64,000 bases of DNA from Shewanella sp. KT0246 (GCF_019654955.1 NZ_BPEV01000012.1:1-64000), one strand, 5' to 3'. Positions 1 through 7,892 are shown, counted from the stretch's first letter. Translations and numbers: made by a program. Notes: generated by a model not told the origin, from the sequence alone.

Positions 1-26
1 ATACAGAGTTACACACGGAGTAGAGC

Positions 27-683
27 ATGACACACCCAATTATTACTGATTTAAATAATCGCTACACTGCAAAGCGTTATGATCCGACTAAACGTGTTTC
101 TGCCGATGACCTTGCTGTTATCTATGAAGCCATGCGCCTGTCTGCATCTTCAATTAATTCACAACCTTGGAAGTTTATTGTGATTGAAAGTGATGTAGCA
201 AAACAAAGAATGCATGACACTTTTGCTAATAATTTTCAGTTTAATCAACCACACATTAAGGCTTGTTCTCACGTTATTTTATTTGCACATAATCCAAATT
301 ATACCCGTGAAGATTACGCTAAAGTCGTCGATAAAGGCATTGAGGATAAACGCACTAAAGCAGAAGATCGTGAAGCGGCATTTGGTGGTTTTGCTTTTGT
401 TGAATTGAATACTGATGAACAAGGTAATAATGCGTCTTGGACTAAGTCACAAACCTATTTAGCTTTAGGCAATACATTACATGTACTGGCTCGCCTTGGT
501 ATCGACTCAACCACGATGGAAGGTGTCGATAGCGCATTAATTGGCGAAATATTTGCTGAAGAACTTGGTGGATTTAAATGCGAAGTAGCACTGGCATTTG
601 GCTACCATCACAGCTCAGAAGATTACAATGCTAATTTACCTAAGTCGCGTTTAGCGAAAGAGCAAGTATTGACCGTTCTTTAA
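27..683 (+). CDS. nfsB: Oxygen-insensitive NAD(P)H nitroreductase (NfsB-like)
   Basis: A 218-residue FMN-dependent nitroreductase-family protein, expected to be a cytoplasmic homodimer that reduces nitroaromatics and quinones with NAD(P)H. The N-terminal RYTAKRYDP and SASSINSQPWKF segments and the C-terminal FGYHHSSEDYNANLPKSRL stretch match E. coli NfsB closely in order and total length (217 residues there). The ATG is preceded by a purine-rich ggagtagagc stretch. It stands alone: a strong terminator follows and the next gene runs the other way. The physiological substrate cannot be told from sequence; dihydropteridine reductase activity is a known side activity of this family. Confidence 0.9.
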   Translation: MTHPIITDLNNRYTAKRYDPTKRVSADDLAVIYEAMRLSASSINSQPWKFIVIESDVAKQRMHDTFANNFQFNQPHIKACSHVILFAHNPNYTREDYAKVVDKGIEDKRTKAEDREAAFGGFAFVELNTDEQGNNASWTKSQTYLALGNTLHVLARLGIDSTTMEGVDSALIGEIFAEELGGFKCEVALAFGYHHSSEDYNANLPKSRLAKEQVLTVL

Positions 684-698
684 AGGTAACAAATCTAT

Positions 699-740
699 GA
701 TGCTTTAAGTTGGTAATGCATTACTTAAAGCATCTTTTAT
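699..740 (+). terminator. Rho-independent terminator after nfsB
   Basis: A perfect 12-bp inverted repeat (699-710 with 723-734, arms gatgctttaagt and acttaaagcatc) with a 12-nt loop is followed by ttttat. It lies 15 bases after the nfsB stop codon. Confidence 0.85.
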
Positions 741-781
741 TTAATTTTAAAGGGCTATTTTTTAGTCAATATCATTTCACT

Positions 782-2065
782 TTATGCCGCTTCAAGGGCT
801 TTTGCTTTGCTTAAAACATCATCTGGCTCTTCAGCCCTTAAGGCCATCCCCAAAATAATTAAACCTGGCCAGAATAAGTAAGCTAGGATTTCTAAGTTTT
901 CTCCGAATGTGTATAAGCCAAGCATCAATAAAATTGCCATTCCTACTTTTGCTAATGGGTTACTGAATAGCCTGATGAGCAAAAAGATGAAAGTGACTAA
1001 CATTGGGATAGCCAAAGCGACAGCGCCGACAACACCTTTAACGAATAGTAATCCGTACCATGTGTGATGTGAGCCGATAGGCATGTATTCCACCACATGA
1101 GGCCCCCGTTCTACAATGCCATGACCAAAGATAACCGCTTCATTTAGCCATCTCTCAACGGCAATGTCGGCTAACGTCTGCCTGACTCTAGTTGATCCCG
1201 CGCGTGCGGCTTTTACGGCGGCAATACTTTGCTCAATTTTTGAAATGGTTGACTCACCTATGACCCCGACAAATATCATCACTGGACTGAGTAGCAGGTA
1301 TAACCATGGTGAACGGATAAAACGTAGTGTCGAGAAGAAACCAATTAACGCCAAATAACAAGCAATTGCGAGGCGAGATTGTGATATTAGTATCATTAAT
1401 AAACTGCCAGCAAGCCCCCACCTTTTCCATTTTTGCTGTTTTTCTTGTATTGCAAAAATGAAATATAAGTTGCCTAACATACCTAATGCGGGAGCCCATG
1501 GGGTGAACAATCGCCAGCGGGGTACACCACTACCTGGGTCAATTTCATAAAGGCTGACATTAAAAAATTCAGGCCCTGGTCCACCGATAATACTTAAAGG
1601 CGAAACGTACAGTGTCGTGGGTAAACCCATTTTCCAAGCAAATAGAAAAAACGGGAACAGTAGGATTGTGTGCTTACAAACTCGGCAGCTGGCGCGGTAG
1701 ATAATTTCAGGCCTGATTGGCAAGCAACCTATAATTGGAAAAATCGCCAATAATGCCCAACCTTTAGCCCAACCAATAGAGGACTTAATCAACTTGCCAG
1801 TCCCTAGGCCAAATTGCAGATGACCGACAACTAAGGCAATTAGCATCACCCACATGCCTAGTGCCCAAACATAGTGACTAATGCTAATACGGTATGCAGG
1901 TTGATGTGCGAGTTTTTTAAATATTAAGCGTAAAAATAGAATCCAAGCAATCACAGGTGCAATGACATATAACGCACCTAACAACCAAAATAAGTAACTG
2001 AAACTTATGCAGTTGTAGATGATTTTTTCGTCAACATTTTCCGCAGTAATGGTTTGCGAATCCAT
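782..2065 (-). CDS. O-antigen ligase/polymerase-like membrane protein (Wzy family)
   Basis: A multi-pass inner-membrane protein of 427 residues with about ten hydrophobic segments, probably the polymerase or ligase of the polysaccharide made by this operon. A large periplasmic loop near the C-terminus carries GHGIVERGPH and then GSHHTWYGLLFVKGVVG, the layout of the Wzy_C/O-antigen ligase family. I chose the ATG at 2065, which has an aggatt ribosome site 11 bases upstream; an in-frame GTG at 2104 would add 13 residues. Either start overlaps the end of the upstream Wzz-like gene, so translation is probably coupled. Its nearest functional analogue would be SypL of the Vibrio syp locus; polymerase versus ligase cannot be decided here. 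Confidence 0.75.
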   Translation of the reverse strand: MDSQTITAENVDEKIIYNCISFSYLFWLLGALYVIAPVIAWILFLRLIFKKLAHQPAYRISISHYVWALGMWVMLIALVVGHLQFGLGTGKLIKSSIGWAKGWALLAIFPIIGCLPIRPEIIYRASCRVCKHTILLFPFFLFAWKMGLPTTLYVSPLSIIGGPGPEFFNVSLYEIDPGSGVPRWRLFTPWAPALGMLGNLYFIFAIQEKQQKWKRWGLAGSLLMILISQSRLAIACYLALIGFFSTLRFIRSPWLYLLLSPVMIFVGVIGESTISKIEQSIAAVKAARAGSTRVRQTLADIAVERWLNEAVIFGHGIVERGPHVVEYMPIGSHHTWYGLLFVKGVVGAVALAIPMLVTFIFLLIRLFSNPLAKVGMAILLMLGLYTFGENLEILAYLFWPGLIILGMALRAEEPDDVLSKAKALEAA

Positions 2066-3672
2066 AAAATGCTTAATCCTACTAGTGACATGAATGAGGC
2101 GCACAAACCACCGAACGCAATGAGTATGACAGCCAACTTATCAGGTGATGAAGGCAAGCTTGGCGCAGACAGTAATTGCAGCATAGGGTACGCAGTGTAA
2201 ATATCGGATTTACCCACATCCATTTTGGCCATTGCCGAAGTTAATACTGCTGAAGCAAGTTGATGCTCTCGCTGTAAGTCTGCAAGTTTAGCTGCATCGT
2301 CATTACTGTACTGAAGACGTTGCTCCCAGGTATTAATCTGAGATGTTAACGAGTCAACTTCAGATTGAGTTGCTTTTCGGTCTGATGCAATGGTGATGAA
2401 TTCTTGCATCATTTCAGCTCGGCCATCTAAATCATTCACTGTTAGAATTTTAAGCAGTTCATCGTCTTGAAAACCAATAATGATTTTAAAGCGTTGTTGC
2501 ATGCTTTTTAAAATACTGTCTAGCTCAGCTTGTAAAGTAACAAGCATAGGGTGTCTTGTTCCCAACCTTCCTGCATTTTCAATATATTGTGTATTTGCGG
2601 CATTATGTTTTTCAATCAGTTGTTGAAAAAGTTTATCGTTATTCAGTTTCAATAAAATAGCAGCTTGTGCATCGCTGATACCTAAGTGTTTTTCGTATAA
2701 AAAATAGCTGGCATTTAATCCTTGAAGCTCAGCTAACATGGTTACTTTACTGTGTCTTAATCGCTCAATCGTGATGGCGAGCTCTTTGAACTGATCAAGT
2801 GTTACTAGGCCACGCTCAGACTGGAAATCTAGTAATTGATTCTGGGTTTCCTTTACACGAGATGAATAACTTTTAAGGCCTCTTTTTATGCCTATTTCGC
2901 GCAAGGCTATTTCATCTGCACGTAAGTCAGTTAATATATTTTGCAATGAGCGATACATCGCCCATGCGCGCTCTTGAGCATCCTCAGGGCTTGCGGCTTT
3001 TACGCTATATTCCATTAAACCTGTTTGGCTCGGCAGTTTAAGTTTTGGCTTATTAATTGCTGAAGTCGGTACATCAAGGTAATGCGCTGCGCTTTGCATT
3101 AATAAGGTACTCATTGATATCGCTTTATAATTTTCTCGAGGATCAATGGCTGAGCTCATATAAGGTGACATGCTGGAAGTACTCGCTTGGCCAAGACTAT
3201 CAAGACTTAACGATGATCCAGCTGCTGCACCGGGCAAAATCAGTACCCATTTACTGACATATTGAGTCGGTGCCAGATAGATAAAAATGGCTGCAAAAAT
3301 CCAGATTATGAGTAATGAACCAAACGCTGTTTTAAGGTAAAGACGTTTACGTAACTTAGGTGTGAGTCTACTGCCTTCTAATGTCGCACGTTTAATCCAG
3401 TATAAGTATGCCAATTCAGAAAAACTTGTTTGCTCAATAGGTTCGTCTGCTGCTGTGTATTGAGCTTGTTTGACAGCCTCTTGTTTAGAAGCATCTTGTG
3501 AGGAAATACCTTGTTCGGTTTCTGATGTAGTTATCGCCTCTTCTTCAGAGGCGGGTTGGTTAACGGATGATGGTTGCGTGATGTTTTCACTAGCGTCTTG
3601 ACTAGTGTTTTGACCGCTTTGTTTGCTATCCGTGCTCGTATGAGTCTTATCTTCATCATGAATTCGGCTCAT
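2005..3672 (-). CDS. Polysaccharide chain-length determinant (Wzz/PCP-type)
   Basis: A 555-residue polysaccharide co-polymerase of the inner membrane. The first ~110 residues are a Ser/Thr/Gln/Glu-rich, probably disordered cytoplasmic stretch, unusually long for the family. A first membrane segment (LLIIWIFAAIFIYLAP) follows at about 118-135, then a long periplasmic coiled-coil region, and a second membrane segment near residues 515-540 (LAVILIAFGGLCASFMSLVG). No C-terminal tyrosine-kinase domain or Walker motif is present. An aaggag site sits just before the ATG. It is translated 10 bases after the Wza-like gene and overlaps the Wzy-like gene, so it is part of one operon with them. Confidence 0.85.
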   Translation of the reverse strand: MSRIHDEDKTHTSTDSKQSGQNTSQDASENITQPSSVNQPASEEEAITTSETEQGISSQDASKQEAVKQAQYTAADEPIEQTSFSELAYLYWIKRATLEGSRLTPKLRKRLYLKTAFGSLLIIWIFAAIFIYLAPTQYVSKWVLILPGAAAGSSLSLDSLGQASTSSMSPYMSSAIDPRENYKAISMSTLLMQSAAHYLDVPTSAINKPKLKLPSQTGLMEYSVKAASPEDAQERAWAMYRSLQNILTDLRADEIALREIGIKRGLKSYSSRVKETQNQLLDFQSERGLVTLDQFKELAITIERLRHSKVTMLAELQGLNASYFLYEKHLGISDAQAAILLKLNNDKLFQQLIEKHNAANTQYIENAGRLGTRHPMLVTLQAELDSILKSMQQRFKIIIGFQDDELLKILTVNDLDGRAEMMQEFITIASDRKATQSEVDSLTSQINTWEQRLQYSNDDAAKLADLQREHQLASAVLTSAMAKMDVGKSDIYTAYPMLQLLSAPSLPSSPDKLAVILIAFGGLCASFMSLVGLSILWIRKPLLRKMLTKKSSTTA

Positions 3673-3682
3673 TTATTACTCC

Positions 3683-4891
3683 TTACAACCATCCAATAAG
3701 GGTTGTTGGTACCACTAACTCAGTTACAGTTCGCGCTATTTCACGTATATTGGTCACACGTGAGTCGTAACAAGCTAAACCATCACCAGGAAGTAACACT
3801 GGGTTTGACTGGTCATTCCATGCGCTTTGAATCAGTCCATCTATTGAACGCTCAACAATATCAATTTGGTTCGAAAGTGGATTCTTAGTCACTAAAATAA
3901 CGTATCGACTGGCATTGGTTGTTTGAGCCCCCCCAACACAGTTAGCTGCAATTGCACCATTTAATAATCGTGTACCATATGGGAAACGAGTCGCCTCACG
4001 ATCGACCGCTGACTGGCTATTTGAGCTCGCTGGCTGTGTTAAGTTTGACATAAAAACCCTAATCCCTGGCGCTGTCAGTTGTGATGGTCTAGCTAATTGA
4101 TCATTAAAAGAATGTGTTGATGGGACATGGATATGATCGCCAGCCATTAATGTCATGCTAGGTACTTTCTCACCAGTTAGCATACCACGTAAATCCATAT
4201 TGAAAACCTGTCCATCACGAATCACTTTAATCGCAGATATGTCGGCATCTGGGCGCACTCCACCAGAGGATTTTACCGCTGCTGCAACGCTACGTTTAAT
4301 CGCTTGATCACCTGCATAGTTACTACCGTCATCTTTTAATTCTATAGGCAATTTCTTGTTAATCATGTGCTGACCAGGTTCAAAAACAGCACCTGAGGTG
4401 GTGATTTCAATAGGTGCCCAGCTTATAGGTAAAATACTGATGCGAACGGCGTGCGCTAACATAAGATTTTCATCTATTAATAAGTCATTGATTAATTGGT
4501 TTAACTGTTTAAGCGTTAAACCTTTTGCTGCAATTGCAGGCAAGTAAGGTAGATAAATATTACCATCGGCATCGACTTCAACATCTTTACTAAATTCTTC
4601 GCCATTCAGAATCTTAACTGAGATTTTGTCACCAACTGATAATGATAAGGCTTGTTCAGTATCGACAATCATGGCTTTATTGCCAAATATTGGCGCTGTT
4701 GGAAAAGTGGTGTGATTTGAGGTTACTGCACTGACTTTGCGGTTGTATGGTGTTTGTTGACCAAAGTAATGACAGCTGGTTAATTGCTTTTCTAAATCAC
4801 AAACGTCTTGCTGCGCTGGCTGCGAAGGGGTTACGCAAGCGGTTAAACTTGCGATCATTGCGATTGAAATTAGAGTATTAATCGTTTTCAT
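3683..4891 (-). CDS. Outer-membrane polysaccharide export lipoprotein (Wza-like)
   Basis: A 402-residue export protein. It starts with a lipoprotein signal peptide (lipobox LTAC, acylated Cys at residue 19), so it should be anchored to the outer membrane. A Poly_export domain begins near residue 85 (SVGDKISVKILNGEEFSKDVEVDADG, cut here to its key GDKI and VDADG features), followed by SLBB-like segments with the GDHIHVPS and LPGDGLACYD turns. Wza-type proteins form the channel that carries capsular or exopolysaccharide through the outer membrane. It lies between the STAS gene (74-base gap) and the chain-length gene (10-base gap) and corresponds to SypC in the syp comparison. Confidence 0.85.
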   Translation of the reverse strand: MKTINTLISIAMIASLTACVTPSQPAQQDVCDLEKQLTSCHYFGQQTPYNRKVSAVTSNHTTFPTAPIFGNKAMIVDTEQALSLSVGDKISVKILNGEEFSKDVEVDADGNIYLPYLPAIAAKGLTLKQLNQLINDLLIDENLMLAHAVRISILPISWAPIEITTSGAVFEPGQHMINKKLPIELKDDGSNYAGDQAIKRSVAAAVKSSGGVRPDADISAIKVIRDGQVFNMDLRGMLTGEKVPSMTLMAGDHIHVPSTHSFNDQLARPSQLTAPGIRVFMSNLTQPASSNSQSAVDREATRFPYGTRLLNGAIAANCVGGAQTTNASRYVILVTKNPLSNQIDIVERSIDGLIQSAWNDQSNPVLLPGDGLACYDSRVTNIREIARTVTELVVPTTLIGWL

Positions 4892-4965
4892 TGCGTTATT
4901 CCCTATACGTTTTGATTCAGATATTGATTGATTCGCATGTGTTAAATGAGCTTGTTGTTTAAGTG

Positions 4966-5361
4966 CTAGCTAGCTAAATCTGCGATAACTCTTTTATCGA
5001 AATCTGAGTGCTCAACAATGCTGCTGTGACGCAAAAAATCCAGTGCGAGTTTTTCTGTTTCAAATATTTCAAAAATATGATGTAAGCGAGTCAATTCAAT
5101 CAATGATCTCACTGCTGGAGTCGGTGATAACAATACGATGTTACCTTGATAATTCAGTGCTTGATTACGTGCAGAAATTAACACTGATAAGCCACTAGAA
5201 TCGATGTACTCAAGATGCTGCATATCGATGACTAAACGGGTATGCCCTCTATCGATATAATCAACAAGTGCGGCTCGATAAGTTGGTGTGTGCGCCATAA
5301 ACATTCTGATTGGTAGGGTTACTACGCTCGCATGTTGCGCTACTTTTAATTCAAATTTCAT
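4966..5361 (-). CDS. STAS-domain anti-sigma-factor antagonist (SypA-like)
   Basis: A 131-residue single STAS-domain protein. The phosphorylation loop reads DSSGLSVL with D54-S55-S56-G57, so the serine that RsbW-type kinases phosphorylate is most likely S56. It is the first gene of the polysaccharide operon and sits under a readable sigma-54 promoter at 5431-5450. The matching kinase (5877-6269) and PP2C phosphatase (6505-7740) are encoded just upstream, so a partner-switching module is complete here. As I recall, V. fischeri SypA is a small STAS protein also controlled by phosphorylation at S56 and also the first gene of its locus. The downstream target is unknown; it need not be a sigma factor. 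Confidence 0.85.
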   Translation of the reverse strand: MKFELKVAQHASVVTLPIRMFMAHTPTYRAALVDYIDRGHTRLVIDMQHLEYIDSSGLSVLISARNQALNYQGNIVLLSPTPAVRSLIELTRLHHIFEIFETEKLALDFLRHSSIVEHSDFDKRVIADLAS

Positions 5362-5430
5362 AACGTGCTCCTAGAAATTAATGATGCTTTACAGTGTGCC
5401 GGTGTTATTTCTAATTACGCTCAAATAGAT

Positions 5431-5450
5431 ATTGCAGGGAGTGTGCCAAC
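5431..5450 (-). promoter_or_regulatory. Sigma-54 promoter of the STAS/polysaccharide operon
   Basis: On the minus strand the sequence reads TTGGCACACTCCCTGCAAT: the -24 GG (5447-5446) and -12 GC (5435-5434) are separated by exactly ten bases, and seven bases at -24 match the TTGGCAC consensus fully. It points to the STAS start codon at 5361, about 60 bases beyond the predicted transcription start. Confidence 0.8.
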
Positions 5451-5509
5451 TTTTAAGTTGTTTATTTACAGATGTTTACGTTGTTCTGTTGGAGAGTGGT
5501 TCATACTGG

Positions 5510-5586
5510 TTTGCTGTTTGCAAAGGGATATATTGCTGTTTGCAAAAGATTAACTAGGCGAGATTTTCGATTTTGCATTCTGCAAA
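5510..5586. promoter_or_regulatory. Three upstream activator sites for a sigma-54 enhancer-binding protein
   Basis: Three 15-bp inverted repeats of form TTTGC-N5-GCAAA lie at 5510-5524 (TTTGCTGTTTGCAAA), 5532-5546 (ATTGCTGTTTGCAAA) and 5572-5586 (TTTGCATTCTGCAAA). Their centres are 22 and 40 bases apart, about two and four helical turns, and they begin about 60 bases upstream of the sigma-54 promoter. This is the usual layout of enhancer sites for an NtrC-type activator. The same motif recurs before the PP2C gene. The activator encoded at 11638-13182 is the obvious candidate to bind them (inference). Confidence 0.7.
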
Positions 5587-5676
5587 TAGCAGAAATAACG
5601 TGTTAATGGATTCAGTTTTACTGCAGAGGTAAGTCATTTAATGATTAGGTTTATAGCGGGGGGAAGCTCTAAAGGA

Positions 5677-5711
5677 GAAGTAAGAAGTAAGAATTAAGAA
5701 GTAAGAAGAAA
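5677..5711. repeat. Tandem 7-bp repeat (five units)
   Basis: Five in-phase heptamers: GAAGTAA, GAAGTAA, GAATTAA, GAAGTAA, GAAGAAA. They lie in the non-coding stretch between the STAS gene and the RsbW-like gene, about 90 bases beyond the enhancer sites. The rest of 5362-5876 has no convincing gene. Confidence 0.7.
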
Positions 5712-5716
5712 ATAAT

Positions 5717-5742
5717 AAGCCGTTAAAAAGGGCTAACGGCTT
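5717..5742 (-). terminator. Probable terminator after the RsbW-like gene
   Basis: A perfect 9-bp inverted repeat (aagccgtta with taacggctt) and an 8-nt loop; on the minus strand it is followed by a T-rich run (ttattatttt). It lies about 135 bases after the stop codon of the RsbW-like gene. Confidence 0.55.
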
Positions 5743-5876
5743 AATTTAGTTTCGAGATGATAATACGGTTTTTGATTTCATTTAGTCACCTTGACTGTTT
5801 TCATTATTATGCAAATTCCTATGCTACTTCTCCTAGGCGTTAAATTTAGCATTGAGAAGTCATTAGCTTTCACAAA

Positions 5877-6269
5877 TCACGCCTTTTGGAGGCAAAGCCT
5901 TAAGTGTGTACCAAGCACAGTTGCTTGCTTCTGAACTTGATCCATCCATTGCTCCATAATCCATAAACCTCGACCGTTGGGTTTATCAATTTGTGGACAT
6001 TTCTTAGGCGTTGATAATTCGACAAATTCAGTATTATCTAGAATATCAATGACAATGTTTTCTTGATTGTTTTGCAGCATAACGGTGAGTGTTTCAGCAT
6101 TTTCTGGACAGTGCTGAACGACATTGTTTACTGACTCTAAAATACACAGTATTAGCTTAAATCGTTGTTGTGACTCGATATTGTTAACGATTAAAAATGC
6201 TTCTATATCGTCATATATCTGCTCAGAAGTCATGTCATCTATTGCGATATTTATTTGTAAACTGTTCAT
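5877..6269 (-). CDS. RsbW-like serine kinase / anti-sigma factor (HATPase_c)
   Basis: A 130-residue GHKL ATPase-fold protein of the RsbW/SpoIIAB type, expected to phosphorylate the STAS protein encoded at 4966-5361. The N-box reads ESVNNVVQHC near residues 45-54, the second ATP motif is DILDN near 75-79, and the lid/G2 motif is NGRGLWIMEQWMD near 98-110. It is a single domain with no receiver. In V. fischeri SypE the kinase, receiver and PP2C phosphatase are one protein; here the kinase is separate and encoded after the receiver-PP2C gene on the same strand, with a 21-codon ORF between them. Confidence 0.75.
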   Translation of the reverse strand: MNSLQINIAIDDMTSEQIYDDIEAFLIVNNIESQQRFKLILCILESVNNVVQHCPENAETLTVMLQNNQENIVIDILDNTEFVELSTPKKCPQIDKPNGRGLWIMEQWMDQVQKQATVLGTHLRLCLQKA

Positions 6270-6409
6270 AATAAATCCTTAAAAGCCGTTAAAAAATATT
6301 TGAAATTTGCGGCTTTGGTGAGTACTAAATCTGTCAAAATACTTTTTTACATTAATTAAGACGGTGACATTAATAGCTTGTTTTTGCTGATTAAATCTTT
6401 GTTTCGGTT

Positions 6410-6475
6410 TTAAGTGAACCTCTTGCCATACTTCAACATGAATTGGTGATGCCGGCGTTTACGTCGTCGATTCAT
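6410..6475 (-). CDS. Very small basic protein (21 residues), putative
   Basis: ATG at 6475 and TAA at 6410 give a 21-residue product starting MNRRRKRRHH and ending LKYGKRFT. It has 7 Arg, 3 Lys and 2 His and no acidic residue. An ideal ribosome site (aaaaaggagctaaca before the ATG) precedes it; the neighbouring kinase gene has a weaker one. It lies between the receiver-PP2C gene (29 bases) and the RsbW-like gene (140 bases), on their strand. I do not recognise it. It could be a translated regulatory peptide, a small RNA- or membrane-binding protein, or a leader that sets expression of the kinase. The strong ribosome site is the main argument that it is real. Confidence 0.5.
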   Translation of the reverse strand: MNRRRKRRHHQFMLKYGKRFT

Positions 6476-6504
6476 TGTTAGCTCCTTTTTATTTGCTTGC
6501 TGTA

Positions 6505-7740
6505 TTATTTACTCACTGTGGACATTAATGGCTCTATTTGTGAGTCTTCATTCTCATGCATGGGCGCAGTAAACAGTAATAGTGACATGTCGTCTTGAGG
6601 TTCATTTTGGTTCCACAAATTCAATACATAGGTTAAATGTTCAAGTAATTTATTGGCAGGCATTGCCTTTGCTTCTTGGCAACGCTGCTTGAACCTTTCT
6701 AAACCAAACATGCCATGTTGAGGGTGATTCACTTCATAAACACCATCAGAAAATAACAGCAGTTGTTCACCTGGGTATAGTTGGTATTCACCACTTTCAT
6801 AGTGGCTATGTTTATCAATTCCTATCGGTAAACCTGAGGGAACTTCAAGTGTTTGCACATCTAAACTAGAAATTAAAAGCGGCATCGGGTGACCTGCATT
6901 ACACATTTGAACTTGATGGGTTCTAGTATTAATTTTACCGATAATGACGGTTGCAAACTGGCCTAGATTGGCAGGATCATCAAAAAGGTTATTCAGTCTA
7001 CTCATTAAGACTTCAGGGGGGAGTTGCCAATCCATCCGCTGTGGTGACAAACCTTGGGCTAAAGTAAAACTCAGCATGGCTGAACGTGCGCCATGACCAG
7101 ACACATCAATCACGTAAAAACCAATCCAATCATCGGTAATTTTAAAGCATTGAAATATGTCTCCAGCAAGCTCAGCAGCAGGTTCAAAGTAATGTTTAAT
7201 ATCCCAATTATCGAAAGATAGATCTTCTTTGGGCAGTAGTGATTGCTGTAATGCGGCAGCTTGTTGCAACTCTGTTTGTTTATGACTGAGTAGGGTTTCA
7301 AGTTTTTTATTGCTATCTAGAATCGACTGCTTTGCTTGTATTAGCCTAACTGCGGCAAGAATTTTGACTTTAAGTACTGAGGCGAGAAATGGTTTTGTGA
7401 TGTAATCATCCGCGCCTGTTTCCATGGCAAAAACCATATCTTGAGTTTTATCATTACCCGTTAATAATATAAAAAAGGCTGGATTATTGGTTTCTTTTAA
7501 TCGTTTACAGAATTCGACTCCGCTCATTTTAGGCATTCGCCAGTCACTGACTATTAAGTCGAATTTATGTAATTTGCAGGTATCGAGTGCGGTGAGTCCA
7601 TCTTCACACTGAGTGATGACAAACTCGACATCTTCTGGCTGGAAGCTCTTGATGAGGCTAGCAATGTAATAACGCTCACTAAAAGTGTCTTCGACTAACA
7701 AAATAGACAGTCTTTTTGCGGGAGCACTTGCATTTTGCAT
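6505..7740 (-). CDS. Response regulator with PP2C serine phosphatase domain (SypE/RsbU-like)
   Basis: A 411-residue cytoplasmic protein. Residues ~11-130 are a receiver domain with phospho-acceptor D66 (FDLIVSDWRMPKMSG) and a conserved Lys in YITKPF. A coiled-coil linker (~135-170) leads to a PP2C-type phosphatase domain with metal-binding motifs VIDVSGHGARSAML and LLLFSDGVYE. The expected reaction is dephosphorylation of the STAS protein, controlled by receiver phosphorylation, opposing the RsbW-like kinase. It has a sigma-54 promoter of its own and is divergent from the hybrid kinase gene that may phosphorylate it. CrsR of Shewanella, which controls RpoS, has a related domain set, but the polysaccharide context argues for a SypE-type role. 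Confidence 0.85.
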   Translation of the reverse strand: MQNASAPAKRLSILLVEDTFSERYYIASLIKSFQPEDVEFVITQCEDGLTALDTCKLHKFDLIVSDWRMPKMSGVEFCKRLKETNNPAFFILLTGNDKTQDMVFAMETGADDYITKPFLASVLKVKILAAVRLIQAKQSILDSNKKLETLLSHKQTELQQAAALQQSLLPKEDLSFDNWDIKHYFEPAAELAGDIFQCFKITDDWIGFYVIDVSGHGARSAMLSFTLAQGLSPQRMDWQLPPEVLMSRLNNLFDDPANLGQFATVIIGKINTRTHQVQMCNAGHPMPLLISSLDVQTLEVPSGLPIGIDKHSHYESGEYQLYPGEQLLLFSDGVYEVNHPQHGMFGLERFKQRCQEAKAMPANKLLEHLTYVLNLWNQNEPQDDMSLLLFTAPMHENEDSQIEPLMSTVSK

Positions 7741-7778
7741 AGCTGTTTCCTAAAAATAAAGGGATATAATGTTTTAAA

Positions 7779-7794
7779 GCAATTTATGTTCCTA
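7779..7794 (-). promoter_or_regulatory. Sigma-54 promoter of the receiver-PP2C gene
   Basis: Minus strand TAGGAACATAAATTGCTTT: -24 GG at 7792-7791 and -12 GC at 7780-7779 with the required ten-base gap, and a full TTGCTTT at -12. The predicted start of transcription is about 25 bases before the ATG at 7740. The -24 part deviates at two bases from TTGGCAC. Confidence 0.6.
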
Positions 7795-7833
7795 GTTTTA
7801 TTTGTTGTTTATTATCATTGGTATAGGTGTTAA

Positions 7834-7892
7834 TTCGCAATGTGCGACATTGTGTGTTTTCATTTTGCAAATTAATTTTTGCAAAATGCAAC
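7834..7892. promoter_or_regulatory. Three activator sites between the PP2C and hybrid-kinase genes
   Basis: Three 15-bp sites with the same geometry as those at 5510-5586: TTCGCAATGTGCGAC (7834-7848), TTTTCATTTTGCAAA (7857-7871) and TTTGCAAAATGCAAC (7878-7892). The centres are 23 and 21 bases apart, about two helical turns each. The nearest is some 40 bases upstream of the sigma-54 promoter at 7779-7794. The form TTxxCA-N3-TGC also resembles the SypG site reported in V. fischeri, as far as I recall it. Confidence 0.6.

Noticed and set aside
5508-5521. A plus-strand GG-N10-GC that looks like another sigma-54 promoter
   Set aside because: It falls inside the first enhancer-type repeat, the -24 part is otherwise unlike TGGCAC, and no gene follows on that strand.
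5365-5553. A 62-codon plus-strand ORF
   Set aside because: It overlaps the sigma-54 promoter and enhancer sites, has no ribosome site and Cys-rich random-looking composition.
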